DNA from: Pycnococcus provasolii
Taxonomy: Eukaryota; Chlorophyta; Pseudoscourfieldiophyceae; Pseudoscourfieldiales; Pycnococcaceae
Assembly (NCBI GenBank): GCA_938743325.2
Contig: OW568868.1
Coordinates: forward strand, 1 to 64,000
Direction: 5' to 3'
DNA: 64,000 bases
The notes under the pieces: model-generated
What the model was told of the DNA's origin: nothing
Seen by the model: the letters and a program-made list of their open reading frames with translations, nothing else
Database searches by the model: none
Shown here: one piece after another, positions 53,746 to 63,220 of the stretch
Layout of the letters: the number at the start of each line of letters is the position of its first letter
Position numbering within the stretch: the stretch's first letter is position 1
Made by a program: the position numbers and the translations under genes

Positions 53746-56700
53746 ATGGGCGCGCGCGTCTCGTACGAAACGCAGGCGGACGGAAGCGAGCTCGCCGTGC
53801 GCACAAAAAAGCGTGTCGAAACCTTAACAGACGAACTCACGGGAGAAAAGGAAAAGGTGCTCGTCATTTACGAGGAAGTGCCCAAACACATACCGAGAGG
53901 GGAGAGGTACCGCGTCACCGTGTACTCTGGACCGCACGCGGAAAGCGGGGCGGACGCGGCCATCGCGTTCGTCATACACGGAAGCCTATCTTCCACAGAC
54001 GCGATTCCGCTGCAGCCGGTGCTCAACAGGCAGCTCGCGGACCTGCACGCGCGGTGGCACACTGGCGACAAGGCGGGACGGGCGGACCAGATGAAGCGCG
54101 TTGACCCAAACGCGCCGCCAGTAAGACCAGGCTCAAACGCCGCGCCGCCGGGAGCGGGCGCGCACGAGGAGACGTTCACGTTCGAGCTCGCCGAGCCACT
54201 AGGCGCGTTCGGCGCGGTGGAGTTCTTCAACAGAGGGAAAGGACCCAGGAGCGACTGGGAGGTTCTCAACGTGAGCCTGCGGCGCGTCATGGCGGACGGC
54301 CTGAAGCACGAGTCAGAGGCGAGTGCGGCAGTCAACGTGCCGTGCTACGGCTGGGTCAAGGGAGGGACGAGCAGGCTGTTCTTCGGCGCGCTCGCGTGCC
54401 TGCCTCAGCACTGCCCAGCTTGGATGAGAGATCGACGTGCCGCGGAACTGCACAGGTATCGCAGCGCGTTTCCCATTGCAAAGAACCTCACAGGCGCGCT
54501 GCCGGCGACGATTGACGTGCGCCATGCGGACGACCTGCCCCGTGACGAGCGCCTGTACGGCCCGAACGCTGCGACTCTCGACCCGAAGCTGCGCGCGTCG
54601 CGCCTTCTCGTGCGCCGCCGCCTCTCGCGCCTGCTCGGCGTGCAAGATTCGTGGGACGGTGTGGACGTGAAACAGATTCGGCCCGGCGAGCTGCACGGCG
54701 AGCTGTACTCGAGCGGCGAAGAGGCGTATCGTATGGGCCGACAAGCGCTGTACGACGACGGAGAGGCAAGCGTGGCAAGCCGCGGAGGAACGCAGTTCGA
54801 CCTGCTGCGTGCTTCCATAGATGCGGGCATTGAGCCGAGCGAGCTGAAGCGCGCGGTGCGCGAAGATGGCACCGTCGACGCCGAGGTGCTGGCATCCATC
54901 CTGCCGGACGACGCTGACGCGCTCGCGGCGGCCATCGCGCTGCAGCCGAACATCGACGATGTGCAGCTGCGACTGGAGGACTTTCTACATGAGGACACCC
55001 TGAAATCTGGCCTGCCCGCCCCTGCGCTCGCGGGATTTAATACGTGGGCCGAGGATGTGGAATTTGGCAGGCGCGTTCTGCAGGGATGCCATCCAAGCGT
55101 GCTTCGCGCGTGCCGCCGAATACCGTCTTGCGTGCGACCGCCCAGAGACGCGCTCGTTCCGTACCTGCGCCCAGGCTTCACCCTGGAAGACGAGGCGCAG
55201 GCAGGTCGCGTTTTCGCACTGGACTACGCGTTCATGCGCGAGCACTGCCCAGAGGATGCCGACCGACCGAGCGGTTGGACAAGACATGACAAGTGCTGCA
55301 CCGCCCCGCTCTGCCTGATGTACCTGGCAGACGATCCGCTAAGCACTCGCTCGCGCGACGGCGGCGGGCGCAACGCGACTTGCCTCGTGCCGATAGCGAT
55401 CGTGCTGCATCCAGCCCTTCCCAGCGCCGAGGAGCTCATGCAGGCGGAGGCGGATCGTCTGAAGAGAGCACGCGGCGTGAGCCCGTCTTCCAGATCACCG
55501 ACGCCTCCGGCATCGGCAGAGTCGTCACCCGTCGCGTCCGCGCCGGCACCTGAGCCTTCGTCGTCCATGCCACCAACGTTCACGCCCGCGGACAGCGTGT
55601 GGGACTGGCGCACGGCCAAGGCGCACGTAATGTGTGCCGACAGCCAGTACCACTTCCTTGGGTCGTTCTACCTGCGAAGTCATGCCGTGCTTGAGCCATT
55701 CGCGCTGTCTCTCAGGAGGCACCTTAGCCCGATGCACCCTCTGTTCAAGCTGCTTCGGCCGCACCTGCGGTACGTGCTCTCTTCGGCTGTGGAGCTCAGA
55801 AGGGCGATCGTCGATCATGGCACCATTGCAGACACACTCTTCGGCGTTGCCGCAAGCCCTAAGCCGCTGCTTCTCGCGATGCATGTTCGCAACATGAGAA
55901 AGCAGGCTCATGAGGCTACGTTGCGCCAAGAGGATGCGGCTCAGGCCTCGAAGGGCAAGAGGTCCGGGTGGGGACGGTGGGCGCCGAAGCAAGAGGACGC
56001 GAAGAAGCTGGAGGAGGATCTCGACAGGATTGAGCTGCCGTCTTCTGGCGTGGACTCTTTCCTTCGCGACGAGTACAGCCGATGGCGCTTCGAGGACATG
56101 GCTTTCCCCGCGACGCTGCTGGAGCGTGGCCTAGACGGAAAGGAGAAGCTCCAAAACTATCCGTATCGTGACGACGGCATTCTGCTGTGGAGCAGCCTGG
56201 TCGACTTCGTCGACGAGTACGTCAAGATCTACTACGTGAGTGACGCCGACGTGGCGAACGACCGCGAGCTGCAGGCGTTCTGGAACGAGGTGGTGAACGT
56301 GGGGCACAAGAAGCGCGAATTTCCGTTCCGTAAGCTTGACCACGCCGACGCCGTGTGCCGCGTGTGTGCGACGCTTTTGTGGATGTGCACGGGTCAGCAC
56401 AGCTCTGTGCGGTACTCGATGTACGACGAATACGGCGCGGTGATGTTCCGCCCGCCGCACATGCGTGGTAAGCCACCCACCGAGCGCGGCAAGTGCAGCG
56501 AGATCACCTTCCTCGACAGTCTGCCGAACATCTCGGACACCGTGGCGATGGCCGCGTTGGGTGCGGTGCTGTCTGGCACCAGCGAGCGCAACCCGCGGCT
56601 CATGGACCTGAACGTTTATGAGGAGTACATCAACGATCCGCGGGCCAAGCAGGCGCTCGCGAGATTCTCGAATGCATGCGAGAAGGTGGAGAGCGTCATA

Positions 56701-56778
56701 GCAATACGCAATCAGAGACGTCACATGCCGTATCCATTCATGATGCCGTCACGTGTTGGACTGAGTCCTGGCATATGA
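53746..56778 (+). CDS. Lipoxygenase homologue (PLAT domain) with an altered iron site
   Basis: 1010 residues. An N-terminal PLAT/LH2 domain (about 45-200; RYRVTVYSG, FTFELAEPLGAFGAVEFFN) precedes a lipoxygenase fold: VEFGRRVLQGCHPSVL, FALDYAFM, LVPIAIVLHP, then AKAHVMCADSQYHFLGSFYL with RSHAVLEPF and LSPMHPLFKLLRPH. Compared with soybean LOX-1 the iron-ligand positions are His636 (kept), Phe641 (where H504 is expected), His885 in GQHSSVRYS (kept), Arg889 (where N694 is expected) and the C-terminal Ile1010 (kept). So one strict ligand, and one weaker one, are replaced. Normal lipoxygenases oxygenate polyunsaturated fatty acids; this one may be inactive or altered. No transit peptide is obvious. 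The N-terminal MGARVS could be myristoylated (inference). Confidence 0.85.
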   Translation: MGARVSYETQADGSELAVRTKKRVETLTDELTGEKEKVLVIYEEVPKHIPRGERYRVTVYSGPHAESGADAAIAFVIHGSLSSTDAIPLQPVLNRQLADLHARWHTGDKAGRADQMKRVDPNAPPVRPGSNAAPPGAGAHEETFTFELAEPLGAFGAVEFFNRGKGPRSDWEVLNVSLRRVMADGLKHESEASAAVNVPCYGWVKGGTSRLFFGALACLPQHCPAWMRDRRAAELHRYRSAFPIAKNLTGALPATIDVRHADDLPRDERLYGPNAATLDPKLRASRLLVRRRLSRLLGVQDSWDGVDVKQIRPGELHGELYSSGEEAYRMGRQALYDDGEASVASRGGTQFDLLRASIDAGIEPSELKRAVREDGTVDAEVLASILPDDADALAAAIALQPNIDDVQLRLEDFLHEDTLKSGLPAPALAGFNTWAEDVEFGRRVLQGCHPSVLRACRRIPSCVRPPRDALVPYLRPGFTLEDEAQAGRVFALDYAFMREHCPEDADRPSGWTRHDKCCTAPLCLMYLADDPLSTRSRDGGGRNATCLVPIAIVLHPALPSAEELMQAEADRLKRARGVSPSSRSPTPPASAESSPVASAPAPEPSSSMPPTFTPADSVWDWRTAKAHVMCADSQYHFLGSFYLRSHAVLEPFALSLRRHLSPMHPLFKLLRPHLRYVLSSAVELRRAIVDHGTIADTLFGVAASPKPLLLAMHVRNMRKQAHEATLRQEDAAQASKGKRSGWGRWAPKQEDAKKLEEDLDRIELPSSGVDSFLRDEYSRWRFEDMAFPATLLERGLDGKEKLQNYPYRDDGILLWSSLVDFVDEYVKIYYVSDADVANDRELQAFWNEVVNVGHKKREFPFRKLDHADAVCRVCATLLWMCTGQHSSVRYSMYDEYGAVMFRPPHMRGKPPTERGKCSEITFLDSLPNISDTVAMAALGAVLSGTSERNPRLMDLNVYEEYINDPRAKQALARFSNACEKVESVIAIRNQRRHMPYPFMMPSRVGLSPGI

Positions 56779-56923
56779 AAAACATTTGTGTGTGTAACAT
56801 AGGTAGGAGAACACTCCTTACATATCGACGATTTATGTTCTTTCTTTCTTTTTTCAACAGGGTCAGGGTATTCGTGTCGCACAACAAATGAGGTCGTTTA
56901 TTACTTTTGTGTTTACTGTATGC

Positions 56924-58837
56924 TTAGCGGCGCGGTGGGCTGCGACTGCGGTCGCGTGCACCAGCTCCTCCTCCGTATCCGCCGTACGATCCACCGCCGC
57001 CGTAGCCGCCGCCGGGTGGTGCTGCCATACCTCCTCCTCCGCCGCCGTATCCTCCTCCTCCTCCTCCTCCATATCCTCCTCCTCCGTATCCTCCTCCTCC
57101 GTATCCTCCTCCTGCTCCACCACCACCTGCTCCTCCGTACCCTCCTCCTCCGTATCCTCCTCCTCCACCTCCGTATCCTCCTCCTCCACCTCCGTATCCT
57201 CCTCCTCCGTATCCTCCTCCACCTCTTCCGCGTCCACCGCCGCGTCCGCCGAAGCTCCTGCCACGTCCAAAGCCACCGCTCGCAGCCAGCTGCTCCAACT
57301 CCGGCGTCACAGCCTGCTTCGCCTTTCTGAGCACCGGAATGAGCTGACTCGCCAGCTTGCCTTCGTCACTGCTCATGAATGTGTGGGCAGTGCCCTTCTT
57401 GCCCGCACGCCCCGTTCGGCCGATGCGGTGCACGTAGTCCTCGACGCCGTTGGGGAAGTCGAAGTTGATCACGCACTCGACGTTCGGGATGTCGAGCCCG
57501 CGCGCGGCGACGTCCGTCGCCACCATCACCGGTCGCGACCCGTTCTTGAAGCTTCGCAGCGTGTTGTCGCGGTCGTACTGCGACTTGTCGCCGTGGATCG
57601 CCGAGGCGCCGAATTGCCGCGCTAGGCCGTACGCAATTTGGTCGCACTGCTTCTTCGTGTTGGCGAACACGATCACCTTTGCCGGACTTCCGTCGGCTCC
57701 CCGAGGCAAGCTTGAGATGATCTCCGGCAGCCGCCTCTCTTTGGCGAACCTGTCGCTGACAACCTCGATGCGCTGCTCGATGTCCGCGTTCGCGTTCAGC
57801 TGGTGCGGGTCGCCGATGAAGACGTGCACGGTGCTGTTGACGACGAACTGCGCCGCGATGCTCCTCACCTCCTTTGGCCACGTCGCGGAGAAGAAGAGCG
57901 TCTGGCGTGACGCGGGCACTTGCCTGACAATTTTCTGAATCTGAGGCTCGAATCCCATGTCGAGCATGCGATCCGCCTCGTCGAGCACGAGGTAGGACAC
58001 CTGCGACAGGTTCACACTCCTCTGTTCCAAGAAGTCGTTCAGTCGTCCCGGCGTGGCGATGACGATGTGCACTCCGTACGACAGGTCGCGAAGCTGAGGT
58101 CCCTTGGGCGCGCCGCCGTACAGGCACGTGTTGCGCACACCCTGCGTTCGCCCAAACTTGTCCGCTTCCTCCTTGATCTGGTTCGCGAGCTCGCGCGTGG
58201 GTGCGATGCACAGCATCGTCGGTCCGGTTCTCGGGTCCTTTCGCGTGTTTGCGATTTGCACCAAGCCAGGCAGAAGGTACCCACACGTTTTTCCCGACCC
58301 CGTCTTGGCGATGGCGACGAGGTCGCGTCCCTGCATCGCGACGGGCCAAGCCTGGCTCTGGATGGGCGTGGGCGTCGCAAATCCCGCGCGTTGTATTTCC
58401 GCCATGATGTCCGGCGAGAATCCCGCCTCGTCAAACTGGTAAAAGGGGTCCGGGCACGCCTGTCCTTGCACGGTCATGTTGTTTTCGCGCCGCCAGCCGA
58501 GCGCGCGGTCTGTGGACTGAAAGTCCTTGTTAAACTTCAGCTGCGTCGGCGCGGCGGGCATGGATGCGCCGGTGGGTAGAGCCATCGCCCCCGATCCACC
58601 ACCACCCCCACCACCATACCCTCCTCCTCCACCGCCACCCCCCCACTGCGAGCTGTACTGCAGGTTCCCGTCACGATAATCGCTCGACTCCGGCGCGGGC
58701 GCCTCGACAGCCGCGGGCCGTTCGTACGTCGTGACGTTTGTGGCGCCGTTCCAGTAGTACGTGTACCCCGAGTCGCTGTCGAACAGCTGGCGCCACGGCG
58801 GGGGCAGCGTGGGGTCGTCGCGCGCTTCGATCGGCAT
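56924..58837 (-). CDS. WW-domain DEAD-box RNA helicase (DDX5/Dbp2 type)
   Basis: 637 residues from the ATG at 58837 (MPIEARDDPTLPPPW). A WW domain (about 12-41; PPPWRQLFDSDSGYTYYW) is followed by a Gly-rich linker and a complete DEAD-box core: Q motif (FATPTPIQSQAWP), GSGKT near residue 179, PTRELA, TPGRL, DEAD near 285, SAT, VATDVAARGLDIP and HRIGRTGRAGKKG. The tail is GGY/RGG-rich, ending RDRSRSPPRR. WW plus DEAD is the plant arrangement (DRH1/RH40 group); the relatives DDX5 and Dbp2 act in mRNP remodelling, splicing and transcription. It converges with the lipoxygenase-like gene (145 bp between stops). Its upstream region has G-rich runs and TTAGGG repeats. Confidence 0.95.
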   Translation of the reverse strand: MPIEARDDPTLPPPWRQLFDSDSGYTYYWNGATNVTTYERPAAVEAPAPESSDYRDGNLQYSSQWGGGGGGGGYGGGGGGGSGAMALPTGASMPAAPTQLKFNKDFQSTDRALGWRRENNMTVQGQACPDPFYQFDEAGFSPDIMAEIQRAGFATPTPIQSQAWPVAMQGRDLVAIAKTGSGKTCGYLLPGLVQIANTRKDPRTGPTMLCIAPTRELANQIKEEADKFGRTQGVRNTCLYGGAPKGPQLRDLSYGVHIVIATPGRLNDFLEQRSVNLSQVSYLVLDEADRMLDMGFEPQIQKIVRQVPASRQTLFFSATWPKEVRSIAAQFVVNSTVHVFIGDPHQLNANADIEQRIEVVSDRFAKERRLPEIISSLPRGADGSPAKVIVFANTKKQCDQIAYGLARQFGASAIHGDKSQYDRDNTLRSFKNGSRPVMVATDVAARGLDIPNVECVINFDFPNGVEDYVHRIGRTGRAGKKGTAHTFMSSDEGKLASQLIPVLRKAKQAVTPELEQLAASGGFGRGRSFGGRGGGRGRGGGGYGGGGYGGGGGGYGGGGGGYGGGGYGGAGGGGAGGGYGGGGYGGGGYGGGGGGGYGGGGGGMAAPPGGGYGGGGSYGGYGGGAGARDRSRSPPRR

Positions 58838-59754
58838 AGTAGTGAAGAAGGAAGAATGCAAAGAAGATGTCTGCTTTGCAGATGCAGATGCAGATGATGA
58901 AACAAGGAGGAGAGAGATCGAGATGCGGGAAAGGGGAAGGGAAAGGGGAAGGGGAAGGGGTCCACTCCTTTGGTTGTGCGCCCCGCCGCCGAGAGACCCT
59001 TAGGTGAGAGAGGGCGTGGGAAGGGGAGGGGAAGGGGAGGGGGAAGGGGAACCGCCAAGCCTAGGGTAATAATTAGCCAAGCAGTTCCGACCATGGATGG
59101 AGAACCAGAAACTGCAGAGGAGGCGGAGGGGAGGGGGAAATTCCCCCGGGAGAAGCAGGTTTGTTTTACGCGTTCTCCTGTTCCCTCCTGTTCACCCCAG
59201 TCGGGGAGGACAAAACCCTCTCACGCCCTCCCTGTCCGACAAAACATTAGAGGGTTCCGTGTGTGTGGGGAATCACCTGTGTGTCGTCTGTGGGAACCGT
59301 TGAGGAGTTCGTTTTTAGGTTTTGGACCTTGGGTGACCTCCTTGGGTGACTAAAGTTTAAAGAGGTTAGGGTTTGGGACGGTAGGGTTTCGGGTTTTCAG
59401 GGTTAGGGTTAGGGTTAGGGTTAGGGTTAGGGAGGTGGGTTAGGGTTAGGTTCCTATGATCCTATCGTAGGAACCGTTGAGGAGAGGAGAGGAGAGTCCG
59501 AGGAGAGGAGTCCGAGGAGAGGAGGAAGAGGCCCAAACGGTTCATATTCTCCTGGGAAAATCTTCCCCGTACCCCCCGACGGCGATGAGCGACGCACAGG
59601 CACACGGCTTGTGGTGGAAAACTACCCTAGGCTTGTGGTTGATTTTTCAAGACTAGAACACACTCAGCAGCACCACTCAGCTGTCCCCGGCCCCGCGGGG
59701 AGATCCCACTGCTCACCGCGTCATCGGCACCCCCCCCTTGTCCTTGTGCGAATC
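58838..59754. promoter_or_regulatory. Divergent upstream region of DEAD-box and ROK-EF-Trx genes
   Basis: 917 bp. G-rich AAGGGG-type runs at about 58926-58960 and 59017-59052 could form G-quadruplexes. Interstitial TTAGGG units lie at 59399-59450 and GAGGA repeats at 59475-59525. A short open frame at 59094 is not supported as a gene. Confidence 0.5.
59399..59450. repeat. Interstitial TTAGGG repeat between divergent genes
   Basis: Five consecutive TTAGGG-type units, then GAGGTGGG, then two more. It is the second short interstitial telomere motif found in a divergent promoter region of this window; the other is upstream of the cyclin gene. Confidence 0.9.
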
Positions 59755-60063
59755 ATGCCCTCCACGACCACACGTCACATCAATGTACGCTCTTGTAGCA
59801 GTCTACACGGAAGCTGGAGTAGTAGCAGTAGGCTTTCACACAGTAGTGGCAGTAGCAGAACCAACCTCGCGCCTCATCTGACTTGCCACAGCTCTTCGTA
59901 CACACGCATAGCGGCGTCAGCAGCCGCATCCGCGTCCGCGTCACCATCCTCCGCGTCCTCATCAACAAACGCGTCTTTACCTCTGGGAGATGCGACACAA
60001 CACCACCACGCTCACGCTCACGCTCACGCTCACCACGCATTCACACCACTACCTTCTTCCTCT

Positions 60064-60100
<37 letters not shown>

Positions 60101-61986
60101 CAAAAATGAGAACAAGGGCACTCACGCCGCTCAACGCGTCGACATCCTTCCACGCGTCGGCAACGCCAGGAACGCCCGCGAACGCAGCGGCACACGTCAA
60201 CTCGCTAAGGCTGCAAAGAAAGGTTGCTCCTAGAGCAACCACCTCGGAAGCAGAGTGGACAATTAGCGAAAGAGACTACCCCGAGGGAGATGTCGTACTC
60301 GGCGTCGAGGTGCGCACGCACAGCGTCAAGGCGGCTCTCGTAGACGTCGCGAACGGAGAGTTTCAAAGGCCGGGACTCGTCGCGAAAGTTAACGAACCGT
60401 ACGGCGCAGACGAACTCATCGACGCCATGCGGCGTGCCGTCGACAGCTACTCCGAGTACTCAGGACCGATTGGGTGCAGCGTAACGCGCGCGGTCGTGCG
60501 ACAGTTTGGAAACGAAAGCCAGTTCCTCGAAGAAGTGCGTGGACGCCTGCGACGACCGGACACGTGCTCCATGATTCACAGCGAGGCGGCTGCATACGGA
60601 GAGATGGTGTACGGAGCAGGTTCTCTGTCGTGCAACGACAGGAGCGACGACGGCGAGGTGTGCCGACGTGTCATCGTCGCCACCTTGGGGCGAGGATTAG
60701 GTGCCAAGGTGCTTGTCGGTGGCCAGATCAGCCTCAAGGACGATGTCACGCACCTCACGTGGCAATTTGAGATGGCACTTGCGAAACTTCTGCGTGAACA
60801 CAACCTGCAGTCGAAAGCTGTGGTCACACCTCCGGCACCCGACGACGACCATGACTGGAACGACGTGCTCGACGACGAGTGGCCGCTCGGCGTGGCGTGG
60901 AGCGACTACGGAAATCTTGTGGGAAAGTTCCTGCGCAAGGTTGGTGACGCCGTGCGCGCGGATATGGTCGTCGTCACACCCACGGGGTGTGCCGCCACCA
61001 TCCCATCTGACGTCCTGCTGTCTCTGCTCCAGCGAGGCATCGAGCGCAGCGGCGACGGCGACGGTGACGAGGTACAGTCGCCAACGTGGAAGCTGCTGGC
61101 GGCGGAGAAACCGCAGGGATGCCTCGTAAAGGGCGCGGCGCGTGGCGCGTACGTTCGCCTCAGCGCGCGAAAAGCATGCGCCAAGGTGCACGCCGCCCTC
61201 GCCGCGAAGTTTGGGCGCAGCGATGCGCCGATAGACGCCGACGCCGCCGTGACGTCTTCCGTGGACGAGGATGCCGCGAAGACAGCCGCGCGAACGATCG
61301 ACGTCGATGCGGCGGTGGCTGCGCTCGACGCGGATGGCGACGGCGGCGTGTCGGCAGGGGACCTCGTCGCGAGCAGCGTCGACGTGCTGGGAGTCAGTCT
61401 CACGGATTACTCGTCGCAGGCGGTCATCCGCTCCATCTGCGGCGAACGAGAGCAGTTCAACGCCGAACTTCTAGCCTCCTGGTACGAGGCTGAGCTCATC
61501 AGCCAGTCTGTGGTTCCCGTGATGTGCTTCGCTGACCTACGCGAGAGCTTGGAGCGCGCGCGCAAGGCGAGCGTGAGCGGAAATGGCGCGCAGTTCATCG
61601 TGCTCGAAGTCACGAGCGACTCGTGCCGAGCATGTCGCAAGTTTGAGCGCAAATTTGAGCGGATCGCGTCGAGGGAATCTATGCGTGGTCGAGCAACCTT
61701 CCTTCGCCTGCAGACGGGTGTTGGCAAGGGCAAGGCTGCCGCGGCAGTGTGCGATTGGCTCAAGGTGGAGGCGACTCCAACCGCAATATTCTTTAAGGGC
61801 AAGGAGGAGGTTGGGCGCTTCGTCGGTTCGGATGTGATGCGATTCGATCGCGAACTGCAGAGCGTGCTTGACGGCACCGCAGATGCAGCCGCGATCGAGC
61901 AACAACAGAATGCGGACAATGAGCATACGCAGAACCATGAGGAGCAAGGAGCTCAGGAGGAGGAGGAGGTTGTCGTTGCCAAATGA
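59755..61986 (+). CDS. Plastid-targeted ROK-like / EF-hand / thioredoxin fusion protein
   Basis: 743 residues from ATG 59755. An alternative ATG at 60106 (residue 118, caaaaATGag context) starts after Ser and His-Ala repeats and also leaves a transit-like leader. Domain 1 (about 178-475) resembles ROK/polyphosphate-glucokinase proteins: VVLGVEVRTHSVKAALVDV, PIGCSVTRAVV, DEWPLGVAWSDYGNL and a terminal VVVTPTG. The Gly-rich DxGGTxxK phosphate loop is not conserved, so kinase activity is doubtful. Domain 2 is one EF-hand loop at 525-536 (DADGDGGVSAGD). Domain 3 (about 570-715) is a thioredoxin fold with CRAC at 624-627, inside SDSCRACRKFERKF, and the cis-Pro ATPTAIFF near 675. The tail is Gln/Glu-rich. 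It looks like a calcium- and redox-responsive plastid protein acting on or sensing sugar (inference). Confidence 0.75.
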
Positions 61987-62835
61987 AATTTGATTTGATT
62001 TGATTTGTTTTTCCTTACTACTTTTCGATTTGTTATTTTTTTTTTTCTGAAATCCCTCATTCAGTAATGAAGTTACACTTTAGTTTATCCAACGGTCGTC
62101 CACTCACATCATTCACTTTCACCGTTCAGCCCATTCATTCACCGGTGCCATTCACTGCGCGTTTTTGTTCATGGCGCAGGTGATTTCGAAGGTTGTATTA
62201 CGCCGGCCGTCATACAACGAGGGCAACGGGTACACCCGTGACCTGGCCAGGCTTTGAAGCGCAGAACAAAGTGCACTATGGAGAGAGGTTCATGGGTGCA
62301 TCCCGGCATCGAAACGGGGTAAAAGTATTGGACAGTATTTGCTTCCAGAGCAGAGAGGAGCTGAGGGAGGGGGGGGGGATGTTGTTAACACCTCCCAAAA
62401 AGGCTGTTCACGTTTGCCAAGGCCCGTTGTGAAAATAAATATCTGAAGGTTCGCAAGAAGGCAGGCAGCGCCATTCCCCAGCAAGACCGAAACACAATCA
62501 GATTTTATTCGCGGTTCCACGCAAAAAGTGCCCAAAAAGTGCACACGTCAACGCAAACACGCGGTGGGGAGGACGGGACAGACGCGGTGGGCTGCCTACC
62601 GATGATGGGTTCCAGCAACCCGCCAAAGACAGGGAACGCGAAGTTTTCCCTGAAACGCGCAAGAAACCAAGAACCAAAAAAACAAGAAAAAAAAGAAGAA
62701 AAAATACAAGAAAACAACGCGCAAAACAAAACACGCCCGCAGAACAAAACAAAACATGCAATGCGCGGAGGAATGAGGCCATCCGAGGCGAAGAAGGGAA
62801 GTGAAGGAATTATGAATGGGCAAGTCATAAACGCC
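61987..62835. other. Gene-free stretch
   Basis: 849 bp downstream of the ROK-EF-Trx gene. It begins with a GATTT-type repeat next to the stop and contains an AAAAC/AAAAG-rich stretch near 62670-62760. The small ORFs here have no protein-like features. Confidence 0.4.
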
Positions 62836-63084
62836 CAGTGAAGTTGTTTTTATATTGCAGGAAACAACCAACCATGGCACGAATATCGATATCTCCCCTT
62901 TTCCCCCCAATAACTTTGCAATAACTTTGGAATAACTTTTTGACCTAACCCTCGACCTATTAGGCATCTCTTTTGGAATAAGTTTTCCTTTTCTTTTCCT
63001 TTTCTTTTCCCCGAGATATCGATATTCGTGCCATGGTTGGTTGTTTCCTGCAATAAAATAAATTAATAAAACTTAACTTCACTG
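62836..63084. mobile_element. MITE-like inverted-repeat element
   Basis: Terminal inverted repeats: a perfect 43-bp core (62853-62895 against 63013-63055; for example GGCACGAATATCGATATCTC) with outer ends CAGTGAAGTT and AACTTCACTG that also pair after a small indel. The interior (about 117 bp) has three AATAACTTT units and is noncoding. Total 249 bp. No target-site duplication is visible, so its superfamily stays open (CAGTG ends would fit hAT-like elements). It could also fold as a long hairpin RNA. Confidence 0.75.
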
Positions 63085-63220
63085 CAAGGGCACTGGCACA
63101 AGGGAAAGCCACTTAATAACCGCGCAACCAACTCAACCAACTGTCTGACTGTATAATATGAGGCCTTGCTTCTAAGAACCACCTTCTTCTTCTTCTTCTT
63201 CTTCTTCTTCAACTCCCCTG

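Noticed and set aside
56888-57625. Ser-rich plus-strand ORF over the helicase 3' end
   Set aside because: Antisense of the Gly-rich GGY tail of the DEAD-box gene.
59094-59353. Short ORF starting MDGEPETAEEAEGRG
   Set aside because: No family match, ends in low-complexity sequence and lies in a divergent promoter. A possible splice donor after AGAAGCAG was considered, but no acceptor or continuation is convincing.
62539-62841. Lys/Asn-rich ORF before the inverted-repeat element
   Set aside because: It reads A-rich low-complexity DNA and has no protein-like features.
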